64,000 bases of DNA from the NCBI RefSeq assembly GCF_040115645.1, contig NW_027096009.1:310001-374000 (forward strand), given 5' to 3'. A program made the translations under genes and the position numbers. Each line of letters starts with the position of its first letter. The stretch's first letter is position 1. This document shows positions 27,851 to 40,160 of this stretch, piece by piece. Under the pieces are notes generated by a model, which saw only the letters and a program-made list of their open reading frames with translations, was not told where the DNA came from and searched no databases. Source of the stretch: Euwallacea fornicatus (Eukaryota; Arthropoda; Insecta; Coleoptera; Curculionidae).

Positions 27851-30800
27851 GCTCGATTACTTCGGTCAATGAGGACCAAATTTCTTAATCAAATACTCAA
27901 ATGAACCATCTCGACGAGATCTTTAACATGACGTTACACATCATGATTGTATCATCTTGAGTTTCCACGAAAAATAGTACTTTATGAGCTCAAACATACA
28001 ATTTTTGTGACTTTTCACATGTTGAAGCTCGATAACTTCGGTCAATGAGGACCAAATTTCTTAATCAAATACTCAAATGAACCATGTCGACGAGATCTTT
28101 GACATGACGTAACACATCATGATTGTATCATCTTGAGTTTCCACGAAAAATAGTACTTTATGAGCTCATACATACAAGTTTTGTGACTTTTCACATGTTG
28201 AAGCTCGATAACTTCGGTCAATGAGGACCAAATTTCTTAATCAAATACTCAAATGAACCATGTCGACGAGATCTTTGACATGACGTAACACATCATGATT
28301 GTACCATCTTGAGTTTCCACGAAAAATAGTACTTTATGAGTTCAAACATAAAATTTTTGTGACTTTTCACATGTTGAAGCTCGATAACTTCGGTCAATGA
28401 GGACCAAATTTCTTAAACAAAGACTCAAATGAACCATGTCGACGAGATCTTTAACATGACGTTACACATCATGATTGTATCATCTTGAGTTTCAAAGAAA
28501 AATAGTACTTTATGAGCTCAAACATACAATTTTTGTGACTTTTCACATGTTGCAGCTCGATAACTTCGGTCAATGAGGACCAAATTTCTTAAACAAAGAC
28601 TCAAATTAACCATGTCGACGAGATCTTTAACATGACGTTACACATCATGATTGTATCATCTTGAGTTTCCACGAAAAATAGTACTTTATGAGCTCAAACA
28701 TACAATTTTTGTGACTTTTCACATGTTGAAGCTCGATAACTTCGGTCAATGAGGACCAAATTTCTTAATCAAATACTCAAATGAACCATGTCGACGAGAT
28801 CTTTGACATGACGTAACACATCATGATTGTATCATCTTGAGTTTCCACGAAAAATAGTACTTTATGAGCTCAAACATACAATTTTTGTGACTTTTCACAT
28901 GTTGAAGCTCGATAACTTCGGTCAATGAGGACCAAATTTCTTAATCAAATACTCAAATGAACCATGTCGACGAGATCTTTGACATGACGTAACACATCAT
29001 GATTGTATCATCTTGAGTTTCAAAGAAAAATAGTACTTTATGAGCTCAAACTTACAATTTTTGTGACTTTTCACATGTTGAAGCTCTACAACTTCGGTCA
29101 ATGAGGACCAAATTTCTTAAACAATGTCTCAAATGAACCATCTCGACGAGATCTTTAACATGACGTTACACATCATGATTGTATCATCTTGAGTTTCAAA
29201 GAAAAATAGTACTTAATGAGCTCAAACATACAAGTTTTGTGACTTTTCACATTTTGAAGCTCGATAACTTCGGTCAATGAGGACCAAATTTCTTAAACAA
29301 AGACTCAAATGAACCATCTCGACGAGATCTTTGAGATGACGTAACACATCATGATTGTATCATCTTGAGTTTCCACGAAAAATAGTACTTTATGAGCTCA
29401 AACATACAAGTTTTGTGACTTTTCACATGTTGAAGCTCGATAACTTCGGTCAATGAGGACCAAATTTCTTAATCAAATACTCAAATGAACCATGTCGACG
29501 AGATCTTTAACATGACGTTACACATCATGATTGTATCATCTTGAGTTTCAAAGAAAAATAGTACTTTATGAGCTCAAACATACAATTTTTGTGACTTTTC
29601 ACATGTTGAAGCTCGATAACTTCGGTCAATGAGGACCAAATTTCTTAAACAAAGACTCAAATGAACCATGTCGACGAGATCTTTAACATGACGTTACACA
29701 TCATGATTGTATCATCTTGAGTGTCCACGAAAAATAGTACTTTATGAGCTCAAACATAAAATTTTTGTGACTTTTCACATGTTGAAGCTCGATAACTTCG
29801 GTCAATGAGGACCAAATTTCTTAAACAAAGACTCAAATGAACCATCTCGACGAGATCTTTAACATGACGTTACACATCATGATTGTATCATCTTGAGTTT
29901 CAAAGAAAAATAGTACTTAATGAGCTCAAACATACAATTTTTGTGACTTTTCACATGTTGAAGCTCGATAACTTCGGTCAATGAGGACCAAATTTCTTAA
30001 TCAAATACTCAAATGAACCATTTCGACGAGATCTTTAATATGACGTTACACATCATGATTGTATCATCTTGAGTTTCCCCAAAAAATAGTACTTAATGAG
30101 CTCAAATATACAAGTTTTGTGACTTTTCACATGTTGAAGCTCGATAACTTCGGTCAATGAGGACCAAATTTCTTAAACAAAGTCTCAAATGAACCATCTC
30201 GACGAGATCTTTAACATGACGTTACACATCATGATTGTATCATCTTGAGTTTCCACGAAAAATAGTACTTAATGAGCTCAAACATACAAGTTTTGTGACT
30301 TTTCACATGTTGAAGCTCGATAACTTCGGTCAATGAGGACCAAATTTCTTAATCAAAGACTCAAATGAACCATCTCGACGAGATCTTTGACATGACGTAA
30401 CACATCATGATTGTATCATCTTGAGTTTCCACGAAAAATAGTACTTTATGAGCTCAAACATACAATTTTTGTGACTTTTCACATGTTGAAGCTCGATAAC
30501 TTCGGTCAATGAGGACCAAATTTCTTAATCAAATACTCAAATGAACCATCTCGACGAGATCTTTAACATGACGTTACACATCATGATTGTACCATCTTGA
30601 GTTTCCACGAAAAATAGTACTTTATGAGCTCAAACATAAAATTTTTGTGACTTTTCACATGTTGAAGCTCGATAACTTCGGTCAATGAGGACCAAATTTC
30701 TTAATCAAATACTCAAATGAACCATGTCGACGAGATCTTTGACATGACGTAACACATCATGATTGTATCATCTTGAGTTTCCACGAAAAATAGTACTTTA

Positions 30801-30884
30801 TGAGCTCAAACATACAAGTTTTGTGACTTTTCACATTTTGAAGCTCGATAACTTAGGTCAATGAGGACCAAATTTCTTAATCAA
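27851..30884. repeat. Mosaic A monomers between module copies
   Basis: About 17 monomers of mixed type without a clear internal tandem unit. Notable single-copy variants are GAGTTCAAACATAAAA (near 28,340), TTGCAGCTCG (near 28,552), CAAATTAACCATG (near 28,606), GAGTGTCCACG (near 29,721; also at 37,466 on a related monomer) and TTTCCCCAAAAAATAG (near 30,076). Parts resemble 36,780-37,800, suggesting an older displaced copy blurred by later change. Confidence 0.7.
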
Positions 30885-31898
30885 AGAGCCAAATGAACCA
30901 TCTCGACGAGATCTTTAACATGACGTTACACATCATGATTGTATCATCTTGAGTTTCAAAGAAAAATAGTACTTAATGAGCTCAAACATACAATTTTTGT
31001 GACTTTTCCCATGTTGAAGCTCGATAACTTCGGTCAATGAGGACCAAATTTCTTAATCAAAGACTCAAATGTACCATCTCGACGAGATCTTTGACATGAC
31101 GTAACACATCATGATTGTATCATCTTGAGTTTCCACGAAAAATAGTACTTTATGAGCTCAAACATACAATTTTTGTGACTTTTCACATGTTGAAGCTCGA
31201 TAACTTCGGTCAATGAGAACCAAATTTCTTAATCAAATACTCAAATGAACCATCTCGACGAGATCTTTAACATAATGATACACATCATGATTGTATCATC
31301 TTGAGTTTCCACGAAAAATAGTACTTTATGAGCTCAAACATACAATTTTTGTGACTTTTCACACTTTGAAGCTCTACAACTTCGGTCAATGAGGACCAAA
31401 TTTCTTAATCAAAGAGCCAAATGAACCATCTCGACGAGATCTTTAAGATGACGTTACACATCATGATTGTATCATCTTGAGTTTCCACGAAAAATAGTAC
31501 TTTATGAGCTCAAACATACAAGTTTTGTGACTTTTCACATCTTGAAGCTCGATAACTTCGGTCAATGAGGACCAAATTTCTTAATCAAAGACTCAAATGA
31601 ACCATCTCGACGAGATCTTTGACATGACGTAACACATCATGATTGTATCATCTTGAGTTTCCACGAAAAATAGTACTTTATGAGCTCAAACATACAATTT
31701 TTGTGACGTTTCACATGTTGAAGCTCGATAACTTCGGTCAATGAGGACCAAATTTCTTAATCAAATACTCAAATGAACCATGTCGACGAGATATTTAACA
31801 TGACGTTACACATCATGATTGTATCATCTTGAGTTTCAAAGAAAAATAGTACTTAAGGAGCTCAACCATACAAGTTTTGTGACTTTTCACATGTTGAA
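30885..31898. repeat. Six-monomer module, version 2
   Basis: Same ordered landmarks as 26,837-27,850, displaced by exactly 23 monomers (4,048 bp; AGATAT at 27,741 and 31,789). Private changes include TTTTCCCATG (near 31,006), CACATCTTGAAGC (near 31,540) and GTGACGTTTCACATG (near 31,706). Confidence 0.83.
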
Positions 31899-32735
31899 GC
31901 TCGATAACTTCGGTCAATGAGGACCAAATTTCTTAATCAAATACTCAAATGAACCATCTCGACGAGATCTTTGAGATGACGTAACACATCATGATTGTAT
32001 CATCTTGAGTTTCCACGAAAAATAGTACTTTATGAGCTCAAACATACAAGTTTTGTGACTTTTCACATGTTGAAGCTCGATAACTTCGGTCAATGAGGAC
32101 CAAATTTCTTAATCAAATACTCAAATGAACCATGTCGACGAGATCTTTAACATGACGTTACACATCATGATTGTATCATCTTGAGTTTCAAAGAAAAATA
32201 GTACTTAATGAGCTCAAACATACAATTTTTGTGACTTTTCACATGTTGAAGCTCGATAACTTCGGTCAATGAGGACCAAATTTCTTAAACAATGTCTCAA
32301 ATGAACCATCTCGACGAGATCTTTAACATGACGTTACACATCATGATTGTATCATCTTGAGTTTCAAAGAAAAATAGTACTTAATGAGCTCAAACATACA
32401 AGTTTTGTGACTTTTCACATTTTGAAGCTCGATAACTTCGGTCAATGAGGACCAAATTTCTTAAACAAAGACTCAAATGAACCATCTCGACGAGATCTTT
32501 GAGATGACGTAACACATCATGATTGTATCATCTTGAGTTTCCACGAAAAATAGTACTTTATGAGCTCAAACATACAAGTTTTGTGACTTTTCACATGTTG
32601 AAGCTCGATAACTTCGGTCAATGAGGACCAAATTTCTTAATCAAAGAGCCAAATGAACCATCTCGACGAGATCTTTAACATGACGTTACACATCATGATT
32701 GTATCATCTTGAGTTTCAAAGAAAAATAGTACTTA

Positions 32736-34847
32736 ATGAGCTCAAACATACAATTTTTGTGACTTTTCACATGTTGAAGCTCGATAACTTCGGTCAATGA
32801 GGACCAAATTTCTTAATCAAAGACTCAAATGTACCATCTCGACGAGATCTTTGACATGACGTAACACATCATGATTGTATCATCTTGAGTTTCCACGAAA
32901 AATAGTACTTTATGAGCTCAAACATACAATTTTTGTGACTTTTCACATGTTGAAGCTCGATAACTTCGGTCAATGAGAACCAAATTTCTTAATCAAATAC
33001 TCAAATGAACCATCTCGACGAGATCTTTAACATAATGATACACATCATGATTGTATCATCTTGAGTTTCCACGAAAAATAGTACTTTATGAGCTCAAACA
33101 TACAATTTTTGTGACTTTTCACACTTTGAAGCTCTACAACTTCGGTCAATGAGGACCAAATTTCTTAATCAAAGAGCCAAATGAACCATCTCGACGAGAT
33201 CTTTAAGATGACGTTACACATCATGATTGTATCATCTTGAGTTTCCACGAAAAATAGTACTTTATGAGCTCAAACATACAAGTTTTGTGACTTTTCACAT
33301 GTTGAAGCTCGATAACTTCGGTCAATGAGGACCAAATTTCTTAATCAAAGACTCAAATGAACCATCTCGACGAGATCTTTGACATGACGTAACACATCAT
33401 GATTGTATCATCTTGAGTTTCCACGAAAAATAGTACTTTATGAGCTCAAACATACAATTTTTGTGACTTTTCACATGTTGAAGCTCGATAACTTCGGTCA
33501 ATGAGGACCAAATTTCTTAATCAAATACTCAAATGAACCATGTCGACGAGATATTTAACATGACGTTACACATCATGATTGTATCATCTTGAGTTTCAAA
33601 GAAAAATAGTACTTAAGGAGCTCAACCATACAAGTTTTGTGACTTTTCACATGTTGAAGCTCGATAACTTCGGTCAATGAGGACCAAATTTCTTAACCAA
33701 ATACTCAAATGAACCATCTCGACGAGATCTTTAACATGACGTTACACATCATGATTGTATCATCTTGAGTTTCCACGAAAAATAGTACTTTATGAGCTCA
33801 AACATACAATTTTTGTGACTTTTCACATGTTGAAGCTCGATAACTTCGGTCAATGAGGACCAAATTTCTTAATCAAATACTCAAATGAACCATGTCGACG
33901 AGATCTTTGACATGACGTAACACATCATGATTGTATCATCTTGAGTTTCCACGAAAAATAGTACTTTATGAGCTCAAACATACAATTTTTGTGACTTTTC
34001 ACATGTTGAAGCTCGATAACTTCGGTCAATGAGGACCAAATTTCTTAATCAAATACTCAAATGAACCATGTCGACGAGATCTTTGACATGACGTAACACA
34101 TCATGATTGTATCATCTTGAGTTTCCACGAAAAATAGTACTTTATGAGCTCAAACATACAATTTTTGTGACTTTTCACATGTTGAAGCTCGATAACTTCG
34201 GTCAATGAGGACCAAATTTCTTAATCAAATACTCAAATGAACCATGTCGACGAGATCTTTGACATGACGTAACACATCATGATTGTATCATCTTGAGTTT
34301 CCACGAAAAATAGTACTTTATGAGCTCAAACATACAATTTTTGTGACTTTTCACATGTTGAAGCTCGATAACTTCGGTCAATGAGGACCAAATTTCTTAA
34401 TCAAATACTCAAATGAACCATGTCGACGAGATCTTTGACATGACGTAACACATCATGATTGTATCATCTTGAGTTTCAAAGAAAAATAGTACTTAATGAG
34501 CTCAAACATACAATTTTTGTGACTTTTCACATGTTGAAGCTCGATAACTTCGGTCAATGAGGACCAAATTTCTTAAACAATGTCTCAAATGAACCATCTC
34601 GACGAGATCTTTGACATGACGTAACACATCATGATTGTATCATCTTGAGTTTCCACGAAAAATAGTACTTTATGAGTTCAAACATAAAATTTTTGTGACT
34701 TTTCACATGTTGAAGCTCGATAACTTCGGTCAATGAGGACCAAATTTCTTAAACAAAGACTCAAATGAACCATGTCGACGAGATCTTTAACATGACGTTA
34801 CACATCATGATTGTATCATCTTGAGTTTCAAAGAAAAATAGTACTTT
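32736..34847. repeat. 12-monomer tandem duplication II, copy 1 (2,112 bp), with module version 3
   Basis: A second tandem duplication of 12 monomers. Landmarks are ATGTACC (32,831 and 34,943), GAGATATTT (AGATAT at 33,549 and 35,661), TTAACCAAATAC (near 33,692 and 35,804), GAGTTCAAACATAAAA and AAACAATGTCTC. It contains most of the third copy of the six-monomer module, which starts at 32,645 just left of this unit (10 monomers from version 2). The left limit is set by ACTTAATGAG at about 32,733 against ACTTTATGAG at 34,845. Confidence 0.9.
33791..34494. repeat. Run of four near-identical single monomers
   Basis: Starts at 33,791, 33,967, 34,143 and 34,319 begin monomers with the same variant set: CAATTTTTG, AATCAAATAC, ACCATGTCGACG, TTTGACATGACGTAAC. 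The fourth departs only at its right end (TTTCAAAG). The same run recurs at 35,903-36,606 through the 12-monomer duplication, with the single change at 36,374. This is single-unit amplification, in contrast to the longer blocks around it. Confidence 0.88.
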
Positions 34848-37036
34848 ATGAGCTCAAACATACAATTTTTGTGACTTTTCACATGTTGAAGCTCGATAAC
34901 TTCGGTCAATGAGGACCAAATTTCTTAATCAAAGACTCAAATGTACCATCTCGACGAGATCTTTGACATGACGTAACACATCATGATTGTATCATCTTGA
35001 GTTTCCACGAAAAATAGTACTTTATGAGCTCAAACATACAATTTTTGTGACTTTTCACATGTTGAAGCTCGATAACTTCGGTCAATGAGAACCAAATTTC
35101 TTAATCAAATACTCAAATGAACCATCTCGACGAGATCTTTAACATAATGATACACATCATGATTGTATCATCTTGAGTTTCCACGAAAAATAGTACTTTA
35201 TGAGCTCAAACATACAATTTTTGTGACTTTTCACACTTTGAAGCTCTACAACTTCGGTCAATGAGGACCAAATTTCTTAATCAAAGAGCCAAATGAACCA
35301 TCTCGACGAGATCTTTAAGATGACGTTACACATCATGATTGTATCATCTTGAGTTTCCACGAAAAATAGTACTTTATGAGCTCAAACATACAAGTTTTGT
35401 GACTTTTCACATGTTGAAGCTCGATAACTTCGGTCAATGAGGACCAAATTTCTTAATCAAAGACTCAAATGAACCATCTCGACGAGATCTTTGACATGAC
35501 GTAACACATCATGATTGTATCATCTTGAGTTTCCACGAAAAATAGTACTTTATGAGCTCAAACATACAATTTTTGTGACTTTTCACATGTTGAAGCTCGA
35601 TAACTTCGGTCAATGAGGACCAAATTTCTTAATCAAATACTCAAATGAACCATGTCGACGAGATATTTAACATGACGTTACACATCATGATTGTATCATC
35701 TTGAGTTTCAAAGAAAAATAGTACTTAAGGAGCTCAACCATACAAGTTTTGTGACTTTTCACATGTTGAAGCTCGATAACTTCGGTCAATGAGGACCAAA
35801 TTTCTTAACCAAATACTCAAATGAACCATCTCGACGAGATCTTTAACATGACGTTACACATCATGATTGTATCATCTTGAGTTTCCACGAAAAATAGTAC
35901 TTTATGAGCTCAAACATACAATTTTTGTGACTTTTCACATGTTGAAGCTCGATAACTTCGGTCAATGAGGACCAAATTTCTTAATCAAATACTCAAATGA
36001 ACCATGTCGACGAGATCTTTGACATGACGTAACACATCATGATTGTATCATCTTGAGTTTCCACGAAAAATAGTACTTTATGAGCTCAAACATACAATTT
36101 TTGTGACTTTTCACATGTTGAAGCTCGATAACTTCGGTCAATGAGGACCAAATTTCTTAATCAAATACTCAAATGAACCATGTCGACGAGATCTTTGACA
36201 TGACGTAACACATCATGATTGTATCATCTTGAGTTTCCACGAAAAATAGTACTTTATGAGCTCAAACATACAATTTTTGTGACTTTTCACATGTTGAAGC
36301 TCGATAACTTCGGTCAATGAGGACCAAATTTCTTAATCAAATACTCAAATGAACCATGTCGACGAGATCTTTGTCATGACGTAACACATCATGATTGTAT
36401 CATCTTGAGTTTCCACGAAAAATAGTACTTTATGAGCTCAAACATACAATTTTTGTGACTTTTCACATGTTGAAGCTCGATAACTTCGGTCAATGAGGAC
36501 CAAATTTCTTAATCAAATACTCAAATGAACCATGTCGACGAGATCTTTGACATGACGTAACACATCATGATTGTATCATCTTGAGTTTCAAAGAAAAATA
36601 GTACTTAATGAGCTCAAACATACAATTTTTGTGACTTTTCACATGTTGAAGCTCGATAACTTCGGTCAATGAGGACCAAATTTCTTAAACAATGTCTCAA
36701 ATGAACCATCTCGACGAGATCTTTGACATGACGTAACACATCATGATTGTATCATCTTGAGTTTCCACGAAAAATAGTACTTTATGAGTTCAAACATAAA
36801 ATTTTTGTGACTTTTCACATGTTGAAGCTCGATAACTTCGGTCAATGAGGACCAAATTTCTTAAACAAAGACTCAAATGAACCATGTCGACGAGATCTTT
36901 AACATGACGTTACACATCATGATTGTATCATCTTGAGTTTCAAAGAAAAATAGTACTTTATGAGCTCAAACATACAATTTTTGTGACTTTTCACATGTTG
37001 AAGCTCGATAACTTCGGTCAATGAGGACCAAATTTC
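34848..37036. repeat. 12-monomer tandem duplication II, copy 2, with module version 4
   Basis: The full copy is 34,848-36,959, with about 75 bp more before the variants part at AAACAAAGAC (about 37,035) against AATCAAAGAC. The one difference I found from copy 1 is T 36,374 against A 34,262 (TTTGTCATGAC against TTTGACATGAC). High identity makes this one of the youngest events in domain A. Confidence 0.89.
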
Positions 37037-38014
37037 TTAAACAAAGACTCAAATGAACCATGTCGACGAGATCTTTAACATGACGTTACACATCATGATT
37101 GTATCATCTTGAGTTTCCACGAAAAATAGTACTTTATGAGCTCAAACATACAATTTTTGTGACTTTTCACATGTTGAAGCTCGATAACTTCGGTCAATGA
37201 GGACCAAATTTCTTAATCAAATACTCAAATGAACCATGTCGACGAGATCTTTGACATGACGTAACACATCATGATTGTATCATCTTGAGTTTCAAAGAAA
37301 AATAGTACTTTATGAGCTCAAACATACAATTTTTGTGACTTTTCACATGTTGAAGCTCGATAACTTCGGTCAATGAGGACCAAATTTCGTAAACAAAGAC
37401 TCAAATGAACCATGTCGACGAGATCTTTAACATGACGTTACACATCATGATTGTATCATCTTGAGTGTCCACGAAAAATAGTACTTTATGAGCTCAAACA
37501 TAAAATTTTTGTGACTTTTCACATGTTGAAGCTTGATAACTTCGGTCAATGAGGACCAAATTTCTTAAACAAAGACTCAAATGAACCATCTCGACGAGAT
37601 CTTTAACATGACGTAACACATCATGATTGTATCATCTTGAGTTTCAAAGAAAAATAGTACTTAATGAGCTCAAATATACAAGTTTTGTGACTTTTCACAT
37701 GTTGAAGCTCGATAACTTCGGTCAATGAGGACCAAATTTCTTAAACAAAGACTCAAATGAACCATCTCGACGAGATCTTTAACATGACGTTACACATCAT
37801 GATTGTATCATCTTGAGTTTCAAAGAAAAATAGTTCTTAATGAGCTCAAACATACAAGTTTTGTGACTTTTCACATTTTGAAGCTCGATAACTTCGGTCA
37901 ATGAGGACCAAATTTCTTAAACAAAAACTCAAATGAACCATCTCGACGAGATCTTTAACATGACGTAACACATCATGATTGTACCATCTTGAGTTTCCAC
38001 GAAAAATAGTACTT
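36960..38014. repeat. Last six A monomers before the junction
   Basis: Ordinary A monomers with several private changes: TTTCGTAAAC (near 37,387), GAAGCTTGATAAC (near 37,529), AATAGTTCTTAATG (near 37,831) and AACAAAAACTC (near 37,921). The A side of the junction is thus mildly diverged too, but it is clearly A type up to 38,120. Confidence 0.8.
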
Positions 38015-38190
38015 TATGAGCTCAAACATAAAATTTTTGTGACTTTTCACATGTTGAAGCTCGATAACTTCGGTCAATGAGGACCAAATTTCTTAAACAA
38101 ATACTCAAATGAACCATCTCGACGAGATCTTTAAAATGACACAGCACATCATGATTGCATTTTGATGAATTTCCAAGACAAATAGTACTT
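38015..38190. repeat. Hybrid A/B junction monomer
   Basis: The left part is pure A: TATGAGCTCAAACAT, CACATGTTGAAGC, GGTCAATGAGGACC and CAAATGAACCATC (to about 38,120). The right part is B: GACACAGCAC, GATTGCATTTTGATGAA and CCAAGACAAATAG (from about 38,138). The switch therefore lies in 38,121-38,138, inside GACGAGATCTTTAA, which both subfamilies share. The monomer is exactly 176 bp, so the exchange was in register. The simplest reading is homologous crossover or template switching between an A and a B array; gradual divergence is less likely because A-type sites do not fade out over several monomers. Confidence 0.93.
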
Positions 38191-39070
38191 TATGTGCTCA
38201 AACACACAACTTTTGTGACTTTGCAAACTTTGAGGCTCGATAACTTCGGTAAATTAGGACCAAATTTGTTAAACAAAGTGTCAAATTAATCAGCTCGACG
38301 AGATCTTTAAAATAACACAGCACATCATGATTGCATCTTAATGAATTTCCATGAAAAATAGTACTTTATGTGCTCAAACACAAAACTTTTGTGACTTTTC
38401 ACACTTTGTAGATCGATAACTTCAGCAAATGAGGATCAAATTTGTTAAACAAAGTGTCACATTAATCAGCTCGACGAGATTTTGAAGATGTCACAACACA
38501 TCATGATTGCATGTTGATGAATTTCCAAGACAAATAGTACTTTATATGCTCAAACACACAACTTTTATGACTTTTCAAACTTTGAAGCTCGATAACTTCG
38601 GCAAATGAGAACCAAATTTGTTAATCAAAGTGTCAAATTAATCAGCTCGAAGAGATCTTTAAAATAACACAGCACATCATGATTGCATCTTAATGAATTT
38701 CCATGAAAAATAGTACTTTATGTGCTCAAACACACAACTTTTGTGACTTTTCAAACTTTGAGGCTCGATAACTTCGGTAAATTAGGACCAAATTTGTTAA
38801 ACAAAGTGTCAAATTAATCAGCTCGACGAGATCTTTAAAATGACACAACACATCATGATTGCATCTTGATGAATTTCCATGAAAAATAGTACTTTATGTG
38901 CTCAAAAACACAACTTTTGTGACTTTTCAAACTTTGAAGCTCGATAACTTCGGTAAATTAGGACCAAACTTGTTAAACAAAGTGTCAAATTAATCAGCTC
39001 GACGAGATCTTTAAAATGACACAACACATCATGATTGCATCTTGATGAATTTCCATGAAAAATAGTACTT
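38191..39070. repeat. Diverged B monomers at the domain edge
   Basis: Five B monomers next to the junction carry more private changes than those further right. Examples are TTGAGGCTCG (38,230 region and again near 38,759), CTTCAGCAAATGAGGATC (near 38,412), ACAGCAC in place of ACAACAC (38,141, 38,315 and 38,667 regions), GCATCTTAATGAA (38,334 and 38,686 regions) and GCATGTTGATGAA (38,509 region). They keep exact 176-bp spacing. Higher divergence at an array edge is known for satellites, because edge copies exchange less often; applying that explanation here is inference. Confidence 0.8.
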
Positions 39071-40160
39071 TATGTGCTCAAACACACAACTTTTGTGACT
39101 TTTCAAACTTTGAAGCTCGATAACTTCGGCAAATAAGAACCAAATTTGTTAAACAAAGTGTCAAATTAATCAGCTCGACGAGATCTTTAAAATAACACAA
39201 CACATCATGATTGCATCTTGATGAATTTCCAAGACAAATAGTACTTTATGTGCTCAAACACACAACTTTTGTGACTTTTCAAACTTTGAAGCTCGATAAC
39301 TTCGGCAAATAAGGACCAAATTTGTTAAACAAAGTGTCAAATTAATCAGCTCGACGAGATCTTTAAAATGACACAACACATCATGATTGCCTCTTGATGA
39401 ATTTCCAAGACAAATAGTACTTTATGTGCTCAAACACCCAACTTTTGTGACTTTTCAAACTTTGAAGCTCGATAACTTCGGTAAATTAGGACCAAATTTG
39501 TTAAACAAAGTGTCAAATTAATCAGCTCGACGAGATCTTTAAAATAACACAACACATCATGATTGCATCTTGATGAATTTCCATGAAAAATAGTACTTTA
39601 TGTGCTCAAACACAAAACTTTTGTGACTTTTCACACTTTGAAGCTTGATAACTTCGGTAAATTAGGACCAAATTTGTTAAACAAAGTGTCAAATTAATCA
39701 GCTCGACGAGATCTTTAAAATAACACAACACATCATGATTGCATCTTGATGAATTTCCATGAAAAATAGTACTTTATGTGCTCAAACACAAAACTTTTGT
39801 GACTTTTCACACTTTGTAGATCGATAACTTCGGCAAATGAGACCCAAATTTGTTAAACAAAGTGTCAAATTAATCAGCTCGACGAGATCTTTAAAATGAC
39901 ACAACACATCATGATTGCATCTTGTTGAATTTCCAAGACAAATAGTACTTTATGTGCTCAAACACCCAACTTTTGTGACTTTTCAAACTTTGAAGCTCGA
40001 TAACTTCGACAAATTAGGACCAAATTTGTTAAACAAAGTGTCAAATTAATCAGCACGACGAGATCTTTAACATAACACAACACATCATGATTGCATCTTG
40101 ATGAATTTCCATGAAAAATAGTACTTTATGTGCTCAAACACACAACTTTTGTGACTTTGC
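39071..40160. repeat. B monomers before the first B duplication block
   Basis: About six B monomers of mixed types: GCCTCTTGATG (39,389), GAAGCTTGATAAC (near 39,641), TTTGTAGATCGATAAC with GAGACCC (near 39,815), TTGTTGAATTTCC (near 39,923) and TCGACAAATTAGG (near 40,006). The variants seen here are the ones later amplified in the blocks to the right, so this stretch may be close to the source pool. That last point is inference. Confidence 0.75.

Larger units (their letters stand above)
1..38130. repeat. Satellite array, subfamily A (176-bp monomer)
   Basis: Uninterrupted head-to-tail tandem array. Starts, set at the recurring TATGAGCTCAAAC, fall at 1, 177, 353, 529, 705, 881, 1056 and 1231, then every 176 bp to 38,015. 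That is 216 complete monomers before the hybrid one. The A consensus is about 35% GC by hand count. Diagnostic A blocks are CACATGTTGAAGC or CACATTTTGAAGC, GGTCAATGAGGACC, ACTCAAATGAACCATC and GATTGTATCATCTTGAG. Variation is confined to a limited set of recurring sites, for example AATCAAATAC/AAACAAAGAC, TTTCCACG/TTTCAAAG and CATGACGTTA/CATGACGTAA, which shuffle between monomers like a mosaic. All copies lie on one strand; I saw no inverted copy and no foreign insertion. A plant centromeric or pericentromeric satellite is the likely class, but the family was not recognised and other eukaryotes are possible. Confidence 0.97.

Noticed and set aside
38015..38190. A deletion, insertion or foreign sequence at the A/B junction
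   Set aside because: The hybrid monomer is exactly 176 bp and contains only A sequence followed by B sequence.
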